From contig JBDWMA010000063.1 of NCBI GenBank assembly GCA_039972875.1, positions 1-64,000 of the forward strand: a stretch of DNA of 64,000 bases, given 5' to 3'. The DNA comes from Pseudoruegeria sp039972875. Lineage in GTDB: Bacteria; Pseudomonadota; Alphaproteobacteria; Rhodobacterales; Rhodobacteraceae. Below the pieces are notes generated by a model that saw nothing but the letters and a program-made list of their open reading frames with translations, was not told the DNA's origin and did no database searches. Positions 1-8,687 of the stretch are shown here, in pieces. Position 1 is the stretch's first letter. Every line of letters begins with the position of its first letter. Made by a program: the position numbers and the translations under genes.

Positions 1-1
1 A

Positions 2-475
2 CAAGCCTCAGCCATCGCTGGCGTCACACCAGGCATCTTTGATGCGGGCCAATTGGACGTCTTGATCAAAGCCCAACGTGACAATGATGACGAAAAAGTT
101 CGCTTCATCCTAAGCCAAGGCGCAGACTTCGGTAAAAACACTCTGAACAACAGCAATATCACCGGCGGGAAAGTCCAGCTTGCCAATTTGGCCGGTGTTG
201 ATGCTGCAGACTTTAGCATCGCTCAGCTGGAACGCCTGATCGAAGCGCAGCGTGACAACAACGACGAAGAAGTACGCTTTGTCCTGAGCCAAGCCGGTAC
301 ATTTACCGACAACGGCATCGTATCCACATCTTCTGTGCCGAACGCAGGTCACCGGATGTTTGCTGCAATCGAAGGCGTGAACGCCTCTGATTACACCGTA
401 AGCGAATTGCTGCAGCTCAACGAAGCCGTACGTGAACACGACGACGAAAAAATCTCGTTCCTCGCACAGAAATAA
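2..475 (+). CDS. Repeat-containing protein of unknown function (5' end outside window)
   Basis: The reading frame is already open at base 2, so the start lies upstream of the window. About 157 residues are visible. They consist of three copies of a degenerate unit of about 58-60 residues. Each copy carries a block like AGV..xxF..xQLxxLIxAQRDNDDEKVRF.LSQ, with AQRDNDDE, AQRDNNDE and AVREHDDE as successive cores. The units are acidic and probably helical. The gene 115 bases downstream has two further copies of the same unit behind a signal peptide, so this protein is probably also exported, although its N-terminus cannot be seen. I do not recognise the family and assign no function. Confidence 0.75.
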   Translation, partial: QASAIAGVTPGIFDAGQLDVLIKAQRDNDDEKVRFILSQGADFGKNTLNNSNITGGKVQLANLAGVDAADFSIAQLERLIEAQRDNNDEEVRFVLSQAGTFTDNGIVSTSSVPNAGHRMFAAIEGVNASDYTVSELLQLNEAVREHDDEKISFLAQK

Positions 476-589
476 GCGCATTCCTCCCTTTGCGCTTTGA
501 TGGCCTAACTGGCCTTTTGGTGCGGTGGCTACTACCGGCTGCCGTACCAAACACAATCTTAACGATACTAGTTTAACCAGGAGAATGTT

Positions 590-970
590 ATGTTAAAACC
601 TCTGGCCCTCTTGTGTTTTACAATCATGGCAGCAACGTCCGGTATCGCCGGCGACGCCATCAGCCCCGGCGCGCGCACCTTAGCTCACCTTGTTGGTGTA
701 GAGCCCGGCCTCTATACGGTTTCCCAATTGCAACAACTTGCGGATGCCCAACGTGAAAACAACCATTCAAAGGTGAAATTCCTTTTAAACAACTCCATTG
801 CCCGAGGAGAGACAATTTCGATCCGTAGCGTTGCCTCTGCTGGTCAAAAATCACTTGCACGTCAAGCCAAAGTCGATGTCTCTCGCTTTTCAAGCAGCGA
901 GCTCACACAGTTAATCGTCGCCCGCCAAAACGGTGACGACGCTATGGTTCAACGCCTTTTGAACCGATAA
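590..970 (+). CDS. Secreted repeat protein of unknown function, paralogue of the upstream gene
   Basis: This 126-residue protein begins with a clear signal peptide (residues 1 to about 21, hydrophobic core PLALLCFTIMAAT, likely cleavage after SGIAGDA). It then has two copies of the ~58-residue unit seen in the preceding gene, with cores AQRENN at residue 53 and ARQNGD at residue 111. The start is ATG at 590 behind a purine-rich AGGAGAA. It is a diverged paralogue, and the two genes probably arose by duplication. It is likely periplasmic or secreted. Function unknown. Confidence 0.8.
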   Translation: MLKPLALLCFTIMAATSGIAGDAISPGARTLAHLVGVEPGLYTVSQLQQLADAQRENNHSKVKFLLNNSIARGETISIRSVASAGQKSLARQAKVDVSRFSSSELTQLIVARQNGDDAMVQRLLNR

Positions 971-1040
971 TCTGTTTTCAACGTAACAGAGCAACCGATC
1001 TCAGGTTGCTCTGCGGCAGTTGGGGCCCCATATAGTACAC

Positions 1041-1733
1041 ATGTTGAAATTTGCCCCTCTTCTTCTTGCGCTGTTATATGGTTTAGCCATCTATCACTTC
1101 TCTGCCTGGCGAACGAAAAAAGAACTAGATGCACAATCAACCCGATTGGCAGATCCGCATCTAAAGGTGCTGACAAATAAGATGGCCATCGCTTTAGATG
1201 TCCCTTCGATTCCCGTTCACATCTATGAAATTGATCCCGTCAACGGGCTGGCCGCACCAGATGGTCGGATATTCATAACTCGGGGTTTTTACAATAAATT
1301 CCAACAAGGCCATGTGAGCGCCGAAGAGATGGCCAGTGTTATTGCCCACGAACTGGGCCATGTCGCATTGGGGCATTCCCGTCGGCGTATGATAGATTTT
1401 TCAGGTCAGAATGCGTTACGAACAGCCATGGCCATGGTCATTTCACGCTTTATACCCGGTATTGGCGTAATGATTGCAAATGCATTAACGTCACTTCTCG
1501 CCGCACGCTTATCTCGTGCCGATGAGTACGAAGCAGATGCATATGCCTCAGCGCTTTTGGTGAAATCTGGCATAGGGGTAGAGCCCCAAAAGTCACTATT
1601 TAAAAAGCTGGATAAATTAACGGCTGCCAATGCAGGAACAATGCCTGCCTGGTTTCTTAGCCATCCCAAAACCACCGAACGGATTAAAGCCATCGAAGCT
1701 CTGAGCGACAAGTGGACACGCAAGGACACCTAA
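1041..1733 (+). CDS. M48 family metalloprotease, membrane-anchored
   Basis: This is a zinc metalloprotease of the M48 (HtpX/Oma1/BepA-like) type, about 230 residues. The HELGH zinc motif is at residues 103-107. The third ligand glutamate is in DEYEADAYA, about 60 residues later, which is the standard M48 arrangement. Residues 4-20 form an N-terminal hydrophobic segment (signal anchor). I chose ATG 1041, seven codons inside a frame that can also begin at TTG 1020, because it puts the hydrophobic segment at the N-terminus. A second hydrophobic stretch (AMAMVISRFIPGIGVMIANALTS) follows the active site. M48 enzymes of this size usually act in envelope protein quality control. The substrate is unknown. 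Confidence 0.85.
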   Translation: MLKFAPLLLALLYGLAIYHFSAWRTKKELDAQSTRLADPHLKVLTNKMAIALDVPSIPVHIYEIDPVNGLAAPDGRIFITRGFYNKFQQGHVSAEEMASVIAHELGHVALGHSRRRMIDFSGQNALRTAMAMVISRFIPGIGVMIANALTSLLAARLSRADEYEADAYASALLVKSGIGVEPQKSLFKKLDKLTAANAGTMPAWFLSHPKTTERIKAIEALSDKWTRKDT

Positions 1734-1795
1734 CTCTCATCCCCCTGATCCCGCCCCTCAACAGAAAACACGTAACGGTTCAAGTTCAAAGAGAG

Positions 1796-2341
1796 TTAGG
1801 CACCGTAGAATATTTTGGCCATGCGCGGTAATCGCGCCTTTTTATAAAGAGATCTGGCTGAAATTGTTTGCCCCGACAGCGCTTCGGCATCGGCATGCAC
1901 CTTATCTGTTACAGGGCGCAATAATTCTGGCGTCGCCATTGCCAGTTGATAGAAAAAAGCATCCGGCCCCACGGGAGATAAACCATAGTCTGCCAAAATC
2001 CGTTTTGGAAAATCTTTGAGATTCAGAGTTAATATCCCATCCGCCTGCCCCGTAATCGCAGCGGCCAACACATGACGGTCGTTTTCGTCGGGTAGGTAAA
2101 GTTGAGATTCTAAAACATCATCCGCTACAACAACAGCATTGGGAAATTGCGTACGAAGAATAGCCGCCTCTGATTTTGAAAAAACAGCTTGATCAGGACC
2201 AAGCCGTGCTGCCGCATGTGTCCATTCCGACAGAATACGATCAGACCACAGCGGAATAAAAACGCCTGATTTGGCGACGCCCAGAACCACTTCACGCAAC
2301 ACAGTTGGGTAAAGCACACAGGCGTCGACTATTAATCTCAT
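1796..2341 (-). CDS. PIN domain protein (RSP_2648-type)
   Basis: This 181-residue protein starts MRLIVDACVLYP, with the first conserved PIN aspartate at residue 6. A second acidic cluster, DENDRHVLAAA, lies near residue 95 and matches the metal-binding core of PIN ribonucleases. It resembles the PIN proteins annotated as RSP_2648 family in Rhodobacteraceae. No antitoxin-like small gene is adjacent. Its start overlaps the stop of the upstream methyltransferase gene by four bases (ATGA), so the two are translationally coupled. It may therefore act in RNA metabolism rather than as a toxin, but that is inference. Confidence 0.8.
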   Translation of the reverse strand: MRLIVDACVLYPTVLREVVLGVAKSGVFIPLWSDRILSEWTHAAARLGPDQAVFSKSEAAILRTQFPNAVVVADDVLESQLYLPDENDRHVLAAAITGQADGILTLNLKDFPKRILADYGLSPVGPDAFFYQLAMATPELLRPVTDKVHADAEALSGQTISARSLYKKARLPRMAKIFYGA

Positions 2342-3537
2342 GGCAGCAATCTAAAAAACAACGCCTTGAGATATCCGCTTTCGGCCAGTTGTGGCATCAA
2401 TGGATGATCCGCCCCTGCAAATCCCGTGTGGATCAACTGTGCCGTTCGACCAGCTCGGCCGATGCCTCGCACAGACGAGCTGCGGAACTTCGACAAATCA
2501 GCAGCATGCGAACAGGAACATAGCCCCAAATAACCGCCCTCTTTTACTAAGGGCGCGGCCAATCGTGCAACACGTTCATAGGCCCGCAATCCGCGATCCA
2601 GCGCTTGTTTACTTGGTGCAAAGGCAGGTGGATCGCAAATCACAATATCAAATGTCTCCCCCTCAGCGGCCAAAGCCTCCAAGACGGCAAAAGCATCGCC
2701 CTTACGGGTCGCAAACCGATCTGCGGCCCCCTGAGCAACCGCCCCTTGGGTCGCCAGATCCAATGCGGCAACCGAGCTGTCCACAGCCAGTGCTGACTCA
2801 GCGCCATTGGCCAAAGCCGCTAAAGAGAATCCACCTACATGGGAGAAAACATCTAAAACACGCGCGCCATTCGACAACGTCTGTGTGAAGGCTTGATTAG
2901 GGCGTTGATCAAAGAACAGACCAGTTTTTTGCCCCCCCATGATGTCAGCCATATAGGTTGCGCCGTTCATCTGAACAGGAACAGGTCCGTCAACCCCACC
3001 GCGTTCGATCAAGGTCTCTTCTTCTAACCCCTCAAGGCCACGCGCGCGACCTGTACCGTTTTTCACAACAGTCGTTGCACCGGTCACCTCTGCGGCGACC
3101 TCTGCAAGCGTATCAAACAAAGTATCTGCCCATGCCGCGTTCGGCTGAATGACCAAAACATCACCGAACCGATCAATGATCACACCAGGCAAACCATCAG
3201 ATTCAGCATGCACCAAACGGTAAAAAGGCTCTGCATAAAGGCGTTGCCTATGGTCAAGCGCAATGGTGAGCTTTATCCGCAACCAATCGGCGTCGATAGC
3301 GGCATCAACATTGCGATCCAGCATCCGGCAGAAAATTTTGCTATTCGGATTAACGGCAACCAGCCCCATTGGGCGCTGCTCCCCATCCTCAAGTCGGGCA
3401 ATGGCACCAGGCTTAATCGCTTTGGTGCGGCGGTCTGTGACCACTTCATTTGCATAGACCCACGGAAAACCAAATCGAATTGGCCGTGCATCAAGTTTCG
3501 GTTTAAGGCGAACAACGGGTAAGGAGGAAAGCGTCAT
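2338..3537 (-). CDS. Class I SAM-dependent rRNA methyltransferase (RlmI family)
   Basis: About 399 residues. An N-terminal PUA-like domain (residues ~5-80, VRLKPKLDARPIRFGFPWVYANEV) precedes a Rossmann methyltransferase domain with the SAM motif DVFSHVGGFSLAALANG and the catalytic-type DPPAFAPSK. The family includes E. coli RlmI, which makes 5-methylcytosine in 23S rRNA; the exact target here is inferred. A strong Shine-Dalgarno sequence (AGGAGG) sits just upstream of ATG 3537. The gene leads an operon with the PIN gene (4-base overlap), pairing an RNA modifier with a probable ribonuclease. Confidence 0.85.
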   Translation of the reverse strand: MTLSSLPVVRLKPKLDARPIRFGFPWVYANEVVTDRRTKAIKPGAIARLEDGEQRPMGLVAVNPNSKIFCRMLDRNVDAAIDADWLRIKLTIALDHRQRLYAEPFYRLVHAESDGLPGVIIDRFGDVLVIQPNAAWADTLFDTLAEVAAEVTGATTVVKNGTGRARGLEGLEEETLIERGGVDGPVPVQMNGATYMADIMGGQKTGLFFDQRPNQAFTQTLSNGARVLDVFSHVGGFSLAALANGAESALAVDSSVAALDLATQGAVAQGAADRFATRKGDAFAVLEALAAEGETFDIVICDPPAFAPSKQALDRGLRAYERVARLAAPLVKEGGYLGLCSCSHAADLSKFRSSSVRGIGRAGRTAQLIHTGFAGADHPLMPQLAESGYLKALFFRLLP

Positions 3538-3588
3538 GCTCTCCTCCTAGCGGGTTATTGAAGGCTCTGCAAAGAGAGAATTCATCAA

Positions 3589-4185
3589 TCAGACGGGGGT
3601 TGTCAATTCCGTATAGATGACACGGGCCAAATGGTCCGTAATCCGTACTTTTTGGGTTTGTCCCATTTGCTCTGCAACGATTGCTTGCTGGCCACCGAAG
3701 CCATCAAGGTTTGCACTGATCGAACGTGGCTCTTCCAGAACAGCACCGGTCTGTGCATCCAAAATTGTCATTGTGAATTTGATGTTGTGAACACCACCAA
3801 ACGAATAACGCGTTTTTTCGGTCAAAGAATGAAACTTTGAAACCTGAATATCCACGATAACACTGCGATCACCTTCGATGGAAGACACACCACGTGTCAT
3901 ACCTGCTTCAAAGATCGCTTCGATTTGTTCATAACGGTTCCCCCAAGGATCACCGCGCCAGACGATATCTGCACGAGGCAGATAGCTGTTGGCCTCAGAA
4001 ACGCTTAGGGACGTTGGGACATTCACGCGAACATCTACCACATTATAATTGCGTTGAACCGCAACTGGGGCTGAAGCCGTAACATTCGTGTCAAGCGGGC
4101 TATACCGATTGACGGGGTTGGCTGAGCTACATGCAGATACAGCAGCGATCAAAGCAAGTCCGGCAGTAAATTTGATAATCTTCAT
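3589..4185 (-). CDS. Predicted lipoprotein (DUF6778-like)
   Basis: 198 residues. The N-terminus is a type II signal peptide with lipobox AVSAC at residues 15-19, so the protein should be lipidated at Cys19. The mature part contains a beta-rich domain (VVDVRVNVPTSLSVSEANSYLPRADIVWRGDP). It resembles the DUF6778 lipoproteins found in Rhodobacteraceae. Conserved tryptophan and glycine residues (RGDPWGNRYEQI) are visible, but no catalytic motif. Function unknown; probably associated with the outer membrane. Confidence 0.75.
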   Translation of the reverse strand: MKIIKFTAGLALIAAVSACSSANPVNRYSPLDTNVTASAPVAVQRNYNVVDVRVNVPTSLSVSEANSYLPRADIVWRGDPWGNRYEQIEAIFEAGMTRGVSSIEGDRSVIVDIQVSKFHSLTEKTRYSFGGVHNIKFTMTILDAQTGAVLEEPRSISANLDGFGGQQAIVAEQMGQTQKVRITDHLARVIYTELTTPV

Positions 4186-4363
4186 GGTCCACCTCGGGTC
4201 GGATTTTTCCGCTTAATTCCAAATTAATGTGCATTTGAATTAAGGCGTAATTGTGTAAACCTTGTAGCCTTTCCATGATTTATTGGGGTTTACGCATTGT
4301 TTTCACCCTATTTCACCTGATTTTGGCTTCTAATTTCGTTTGCATAAAAAGTTCCGGTTTTGA

Positions 4364-4381
4364 TTTGTTAGCGCTAACAAA
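4364..4381. promoter_or_regulatory. LacI-family type operator upstream of edd
   Basis: A perfect 18-base palindrome, TTTGTTAGCGCTAACAAA, lies 44 bases before the edd start. The core TTAGCGCTAA is typical of operators bound by LacI-family sugar regulators in alphaproteobacteria. No LacI gene is in the window, so the regulator must be encoded elsewhere. Regulation of edd-eda by this site is inferred. Confidence 0.7.
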
Positions 4382-4424
4382 GTATGTTACTGAACCTCAA
4401 CCTTCATAGCAACGAGACGCAGCC

Positions 4425-6230
4425 ATGCCACTCGATTCGACAATCGCCAAAGTAACCGACCGCATTCGGGCCCGTAGCCAAACCACCCGAACAGCCTATT
4501 TAGAGCGCATGCGTGCCGCCGCAGAAGATGGTCCGCGACGTGCGCATCTGTCTTGCTCAGGACAGGCCCACGCCTATGCCGCAATGGGTGACGACAAGGG
4601 TGCACTGGTTGCTGAACGGGCAGCCAACCTTGGCATTGTAACGGCCTACAATGATATGTTGTCCGCACATCAGCCATTCGAATCCTACCCCGCCATGATC
4701 AAAGATGCAGCACGGGCAATTGGTGGCACAGCACAGGTTGCTGGTGGTGTCCCTGCCATGTGCGACGGCGTCACCCAGGGAGAGGCCGGCATGGAGCTGT
4801 CCCTTTTTTCACGGGATGTCATTGCCTTGTCCTCGGGGGTGGCCCTTTCACATAATACTTTTGACGCGGCCGTTTTCCTGGGGGTCTGCGATAAAATTGT
4901 CCCCGGTCTGATTATGGCCGCTGCTACATTTGGGTTTATCCCATCAGTGTTTTTGCCAGCTGGCCCGATGGTTTCAGGCTTACCCAATGACGAAAAACAA
5001 CAAATTCGCAAAAAATTTGCGACGGGTGAAGTGGGCCGCGAAGAGTTGATGAAGGCTGAAATGTCCTCGTATCATGGCCCCGGCACATGTACGTTTTATG
5101 GCACTGCCAACACCAACCAGATGCTGATGGAATTCATGGGTTTGCACCTTCCGGGCGCATCCTTTGTCAATCCCGGCACCCCATTGCGAGATGCTTTGAC
5201 CGTGGCAGGTGCGCAGCGCGCGATGGAAATTACCGGCCTTGGCAATGATTTCCGTCCAACCTGCGATATTTTGGACGAACGTACGTTCGTAAACGGAATT
5301 GTAGGCCTGATGGCGACAGGTGGATCTACAAACCTTGTGCTGCACTTGCCCGCAATGGCACGTGCGGCGGGTGTGATCCTAGAGATTGAAGATTTCGACG
5401 ATCTATCCGCAGTCGTGCCCCTCATGGCCAAAGTATATCCCAACGGGTTGGCCGATGTTAATCACTTCCATGCCGCTGGTGGGCTTGGTTATATGATCGG
5501 TGATCTCTTGAACGATGGATTGCTGCATCCCGATACCGTGACCATCGCCGGTGACGGTCTTGAACTCTATACAAAAGAACCAAAACTGGTGGACGGCGAA
5601 GTACGCTGGGAAGATGGCTCTGGCACATCGCATAACGAAAAAATCCTGCGTCCAGCCAAAGATCCATTCCAAAAATCCGGTGGTCTGAAACGTCTGGCGG
5701 GCAACCTAGGCGAAGGGATCATGAAAGTATCTGCCGTCGCAGAAGACAAGCGGATCATCAAGGCCCCTGCCCGTGTCTTTACCGATCAACAATCCGTCAA
5801 GGATGCCTTTAAAGCCGGTGAATTCACCGAAGACACAATTGTCGTTGTGCGTTTTCAAGGCCCGCAGGCCAATGGCATGCCTGAACTTCATGGCCTAACG
5901 CCAAGCTTGATGGTGCTGCAAGATCGCGGCCTAAAGGTTGCGCTGGTCACCGATGGTCGGATGTCTGGCGCGTCGGGCAAAGTGCCCGCCGCCATCCATG
6001 TATCGCCCGAAGCGGCGGCCGGAGGCCCATTGGCCCGCGTTCAAGACGGCGACATCCTAGAGGTCGATGCCATAGCGGGAACCATTAACGTTCTGGCCGA
6101 AGATTTCGAAACGCGCACCCCCGCGGTTGCGGATCTTAGCGCTAACAGGTACGGAATTGGGCGAGAAATGTTTGACGTATTTCGCAACACTGTTGGCACC
6201 GCCTCAACCGGCGCTGCTGTGATCGTATAA
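4425..6230 (+). CDS. edd: Phosphogluconate dehydratase
   Basis: 601 residues. This is the Entner-Doudoroff enzyme that converts 6-phosphogluconate to 2-keto-3-deoxy-6-phosphogluconate. The ILVD/EDD signatures are present: CDKIVPG near residue 155 and TDGRMSGASGKVPAAIHVSPEA near residue 505. Candidate Fe-S cysteines are in MCDGVTQGEAG, VCDKIVPG and GTCTFYGTANTNQM. Length and the C-terminal LSANRYGIGREMF match Edd rather than IlvD. It starts at ATG 4425 and is followed 18 bases later by eda in an apparent two-gene operon. A LacI-type palindrome precedes it. Confidence 0.95.
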   Translation: MPLDSTIAKVTDRIRARSQTTRTAYLERMRAAAEDGPRRAHLSCSGQAHAYAAMGDDKGALVAERAANLGIVTAYNDMLSAHQPFESYPAMIKDAARAIGGTAQVAGGVPAMCDGVTQGEAGMELSLFSRDVIALSSGVALSHNTFDAAVFLGVCDKIVPGLIMAAATFGFIPSVFLPAGPMVSGLPNDEKQQIRKKFATGEVGREELMKAEMSSYHGPGTCTFYGTANTNQMLMEFMGLHLPGASFVNPGTPLRDALTVAGAQRAMEITGLGNDFRPTCDILDERTFVNGIVGLMATGGSTNLVLHLPAMARAAGVILEIEDFDDLSAVVPLMAKVYPNGLADVNHFHAAGGLGYMIGDLLNDGLLHPDTVTIAGDGLELYTKEPKLVDGEVRWEDGSGTSHNEKILRPAKDPFQKSGGLKRLAGNLGEGIMKVSAVAEDKRIIKAPARVFTDQQSVKDAFKAGEFTEDTIVVVRFQGPQANGMPELHGLTPSLMVLQDRGLKVALVTDGRMSGASGKVPAAIHVSPEAAAGGPLARVQDGDILEVDAIAGTINVLAEDFETRTPAVADLSANRYGIGREMFDVFRNTVGTASTGAAVIV

Positions 6231-6248
6231 CAAAAGGACTTTTTGTTC

Positions 6249-6890
6249 ATGACTCCCCAAGAGGCCAGCCAACGCGCTGCAGATGTTTGTAAACTTGCCC
6301 CAGTTGTTCCGGTTTTGGTCGTCGACGACGCATCAATCGCAATCCCTTTGGCCGAAGCATTGATCGCCGGCGGCCTCCCCGCCCTTGAAGTTACACTGCG
6401 CACCCCAGCTGCGCTGGACGTGATCCGGGCAATGGCTTCTGTTAAAGGCGGCGTTGTCGGCGCCGGCACTTTATTGACCCCAGCCGATGTCAAAGCCGCA
6501 AAAGCAGCGGGCGCAACATTCGGTGTGTCCCCCGGCGCAACTGATACGCTTTTACAAGCCTGCGAAGACGAAGACCTTCCTTTGTTGCCCGGTGCGGCCA
6601 CCTCATCTGAGGCCATGCGCCTGCTGGAACGTGGGTATACAACGCAGAAATTCTTCCCAGCCGAAGCAAACGGTGGAGCAGCTGCCCTAAAAGGCATTGG
6701 TGCGCCAATCCCACAAGTTACCTTTTGCCCAACGGGTGGCATTTCGTTGAAAAACGCCATGGATTATTTATCTTTATCAAACACTTATTGTGTTGGTGGC
6801 AGCTGGGTTGCTCCAAAAAACCTAGTCGATGCACAAGACTGGGCGGCCATCGAAGCCCTCGCCAAAGAGGCCGCAACGCTTGGGTCTTAA
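6249..6890 (+). CDS. eda: 2-dehydro-3-deoxy-phosphogluconate (KDPG) aldolase
   Basis: 213 residues. It cleaves KDPG to pyruvate and glyceraldehyde 3-phosphate, completing the Entner-Doudoroff pathway begun by the upstream edd product. The Schiff-base lysine is in QKFFPAE and the catalytic glutamate in ALEVTLRT, both as in class I KDPG aldolases. I chose ATG 6249 over an upstream TTG at 6243, because the AAGGA at about 6234-6238 is spaced correctly only for the ATG. It is co-transcribed with edd. Confidence 0.95.
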   Translation: MTPQEASQRAADVCKLAPVVPVLVVDDASIAIPLAEALIAGGLPALEVTLRTPAALDVIRAMASVKGGVVGAGTLLTPADVKAAKAAGATFGVSPGATDTLLQACEDEDLPLLPGAATSSEAMRLLERGYTTQKFFPAEANGGAAALKGIGAPIPQVTFCPTGGISLKNAMDYLSLSNTYCVGGSWVAPKNLVDAQDWAAIEALAKEAATLGS

Positions 6891-6952
6891 ATCACCCGCG
6901 TGACACTAAATTAGGGTCGGAGTATCTAAGCTCCGGCCCTTATTTCGTTCAA

Positions 6953-7873
6953 TTAGCCTTCGCCATACTTCTGTTTTGCAAGTCTAACGGCCTCAAATTC
7001 GGCAATCCCCTCTTTTGATCCATCCGTAAAGCTTGCGACAGTCACCGGATCTGAAATGTCTGGAAAATGATAAACCGCATTCACACAAAATGGCCCCGCA
7101 CCGGAATGCCCAATTGCACGGCCTAGCCCGTCGACAGACCCCGCCATAAGCCCCAATGCATAACCGCATTCCATCCAAGGGCGTCCAGCAAGTGGTCCAC
7201 CCAAAATTTTAGTGTTCAACATTTTCCTAATACTGCTGGGTTGCAAAAGAGCCCCCAAAAAGAGCTGATGCAGCAAATGCGCAGCATCCGACGCCGTGCC
7301 CATTAGACACCCATGATATACCCACAAAGGATCATAATCTGCAGCAGCGGGCCAATGCAGGCTTTTGAACTGCTCTTCGCTCTGGGCAAATTCAACACTG
7401 GTCAGACCAAGAGGTGTACATACTTTTTCGGCAATCACCTGCCCCATGGGTTTGGCTGTGGTTTTCTCAATCAATTCGCGTACGAACATGTAGCCAACGT
7501 TTGAATAGGACCACCCCTGTTCAGGGGCAAACAGCATCCCCTTGGACAGAACGATATCTAACATCTTTTGCCGCGACCAAACTGGATCACCGGCAACAAC
7601 CGCCGCACCGTATTCAACAAACTGCCCATAATCCGGAAGGCCAGAGGTATGCGCGAGCAGCTGACGGAGCGTATATGGATGCCCGCTTATTCTGGCGTCT
7701 AAATCCAGAAAGCCTTCTTCGACCAATTGTAACGCGCAGACAGCAATAACCGGTTTGGTAAAGCTCCAATATGGAAATAACGCCGCTTGGTTGCCAAGAG
7801 ATCCCTCTTGACCTGATGCGCTGATCCAATGGGAATGAATGGTGAAATCTGACATGATAGGAGATTTTCGCAT
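6953..7873 (-). CDS. Serine hydrolase of the beta-lactamase/penicillin-binding fold
   Basis: About 306 residues. The class C beta-lactamase/esterase motifs are visible: SFTK (SxxK nucleophile) near residue 38, YSNVGY (YxN) near residue 125, and HSGAGP as the third-motif equivalent. The start is uncertain: GTG 7876, ATG 7873 and ATG 7855 (MSDFTIHS) are all possible, and none has a strong ribosome-binding site. There is no signal peptide, so it is probably a cytoplasmic esterase-like enzyme rather than a resistance beta-lactamase. It stands alone on the minus strand, convergent with edd-eda. Confidence 0.8.
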   Translation of the reverse strand: MRKSPIMSDFTIHSHWISASGQEGSLGNQAALFPYWSFTKPVIAVCALQLVEEGFLDLDARISGHPYTLRQLLAHTSGLPDYGQFVEYGAAVVAGDPVWSRQKMLDIVLSKGMLFAPEQGWSYSNVGYMFVRELIEKTTAKPMGQVIAEKVCTPLGLTSVEFAQSEEQFKSLHWPAAADYDPLWVYHGCLMGTASDAAHLLHQLFLGALLQPSSIRKMLNTKILGGPLAGRPWMECGYALGLMAGSVDGLGRAIGHSGAGPFCVNAVYHFPDISDPVTVASFTDGSKEGIAEFEAVRLAKQKYGEG

Positions 7874-8037
7874 CACCCACGCAATGTCAATTTTATCCTA
7901 AGGCATCCGTCGTTTCGGCGATAGAACAACACATAACACAAGGACCATTTCAACCTGTAATCAAGTCATCAGAGAAACACGCACCAACCTAAGCTGTATT
8001 GCCCTGATGACTGATATACGCCGAAATGACATGGCAA

Positions 8038-8064
8038 GCGCACCCGTTAAATTACCGCGTGCGC
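8038..8064. terminator. Hairpin downstream of the AhpD-like gene
   Basis: Arms GCGCACCCG and CGCGTGCGC with one mismatch enclose a loop of about nine bases. It lies just past the end of the minus-strand gene at 8075. There is no long T-run, so termination is only moderately supported. Confidence 0.35.
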
Positions 8065-8074
8065 CAGCTCTTTA

Positions 8075-8641
8075 TCAAACCTCTAGAGGCGTATCGCTGC
8101 GTTCCCATTTCAGTGGCTGGAACACTTCGTCTACTGGCGTCACCGCCAAGTGGTTGATGTAGTTTGACATGGTTTTCTGGGCGATTCCCAAAATGACATC
8201 CAAAACCGCGCGATGCGAATATCCAGCGGCAAAGAAGGCATCAAGCTGAACATCCGTCGCATTGCCACGTTGACGCACCAATTGAATTGTAAAGGTGCGG
8301 AGCGCCTCTAATTTGGCGGACTGTAGTGGGGATTCGCTGCGGAGAGCCTCTACGAGTTCATCTGACACTTTCATCATTTTTGCGATGCCAGTATGGGCTG
8401 GAACGCAATAATGGCATTCGTGTTCGACATTGATAGCAAGCCAGACAACTGTCAGTTCTTCGGCATCAAAATCTGTTTCTGTGAACAGCTTATGCAGCAG
8501 TTGATACGCTTCATATGCCTGCGGACTTTCTGCCAAAACCTTGTGCAAACCGGGCAAACGGCCAAAGGCTTTTTGAGAGTTTTCCAACAAAGGCTTTGAG
8601 GCTTCTGGAGCGGAATCTAGATCATGTGAGGGGAAAGCCAT
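8075..8641 (-). CDS. Carboxymuconolactone decarboxylase / AhpD-like protein
   Basis: 188 residues with an AhpD-type core EHECHYCVPAHTGIAKM near residue 80. The CHYC (CxxC) pair and the downstream histidine are the redox-active residues of AhpD-like alkylhydroperoxidases. Family members act in peroxide or aldehyde stress, or are of unknown substrate. It is transcribed away from a TetR-family gene 101 bases away. Inverted repeats built on TTGAG/CTCAA lie between them, suggesting that the regulator controls it. Confidence 0.85.
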   Translation of the reverse strand: MAFPSHDLDSAPEASKPLLENSQKAFGRLPGLHKVLAESPQAYEAYQLLHKLFTETDFDAEELTVVWLAINVEHECHYCVPAHTGIAKMMKVSDELVEALRSESPLQSAKLEALRTFTIQLVRQRGNATDVQLDAFFAAGYSHRAVLDVILGIAQKTMSNYINHLAVTPVDEVFQPLKWERSDTPLEV

Positions 8642-8687
8642 GACGGGGTATCCTTAATAAATTACTGGTTACCGTCGTTTAAACTTT

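Noticed and set aside
110..556. Minus-strand open frame over the repeat gene
   Set aside because: It lies opposite a repeat-rich gene with a clear protein pattern; the reverse product has no recognisable features.
2391..2888. Plus-strand frame opposite the RlmI gene
   Set aside because: Proline- and glutamine-rich shadow of a conserved methyltransferase.
6041..6760. 239-residue minus-strand frame over edd/eda
   Set aside because: Antisense to two well-conserved genes; composition is typical of shadow frames.
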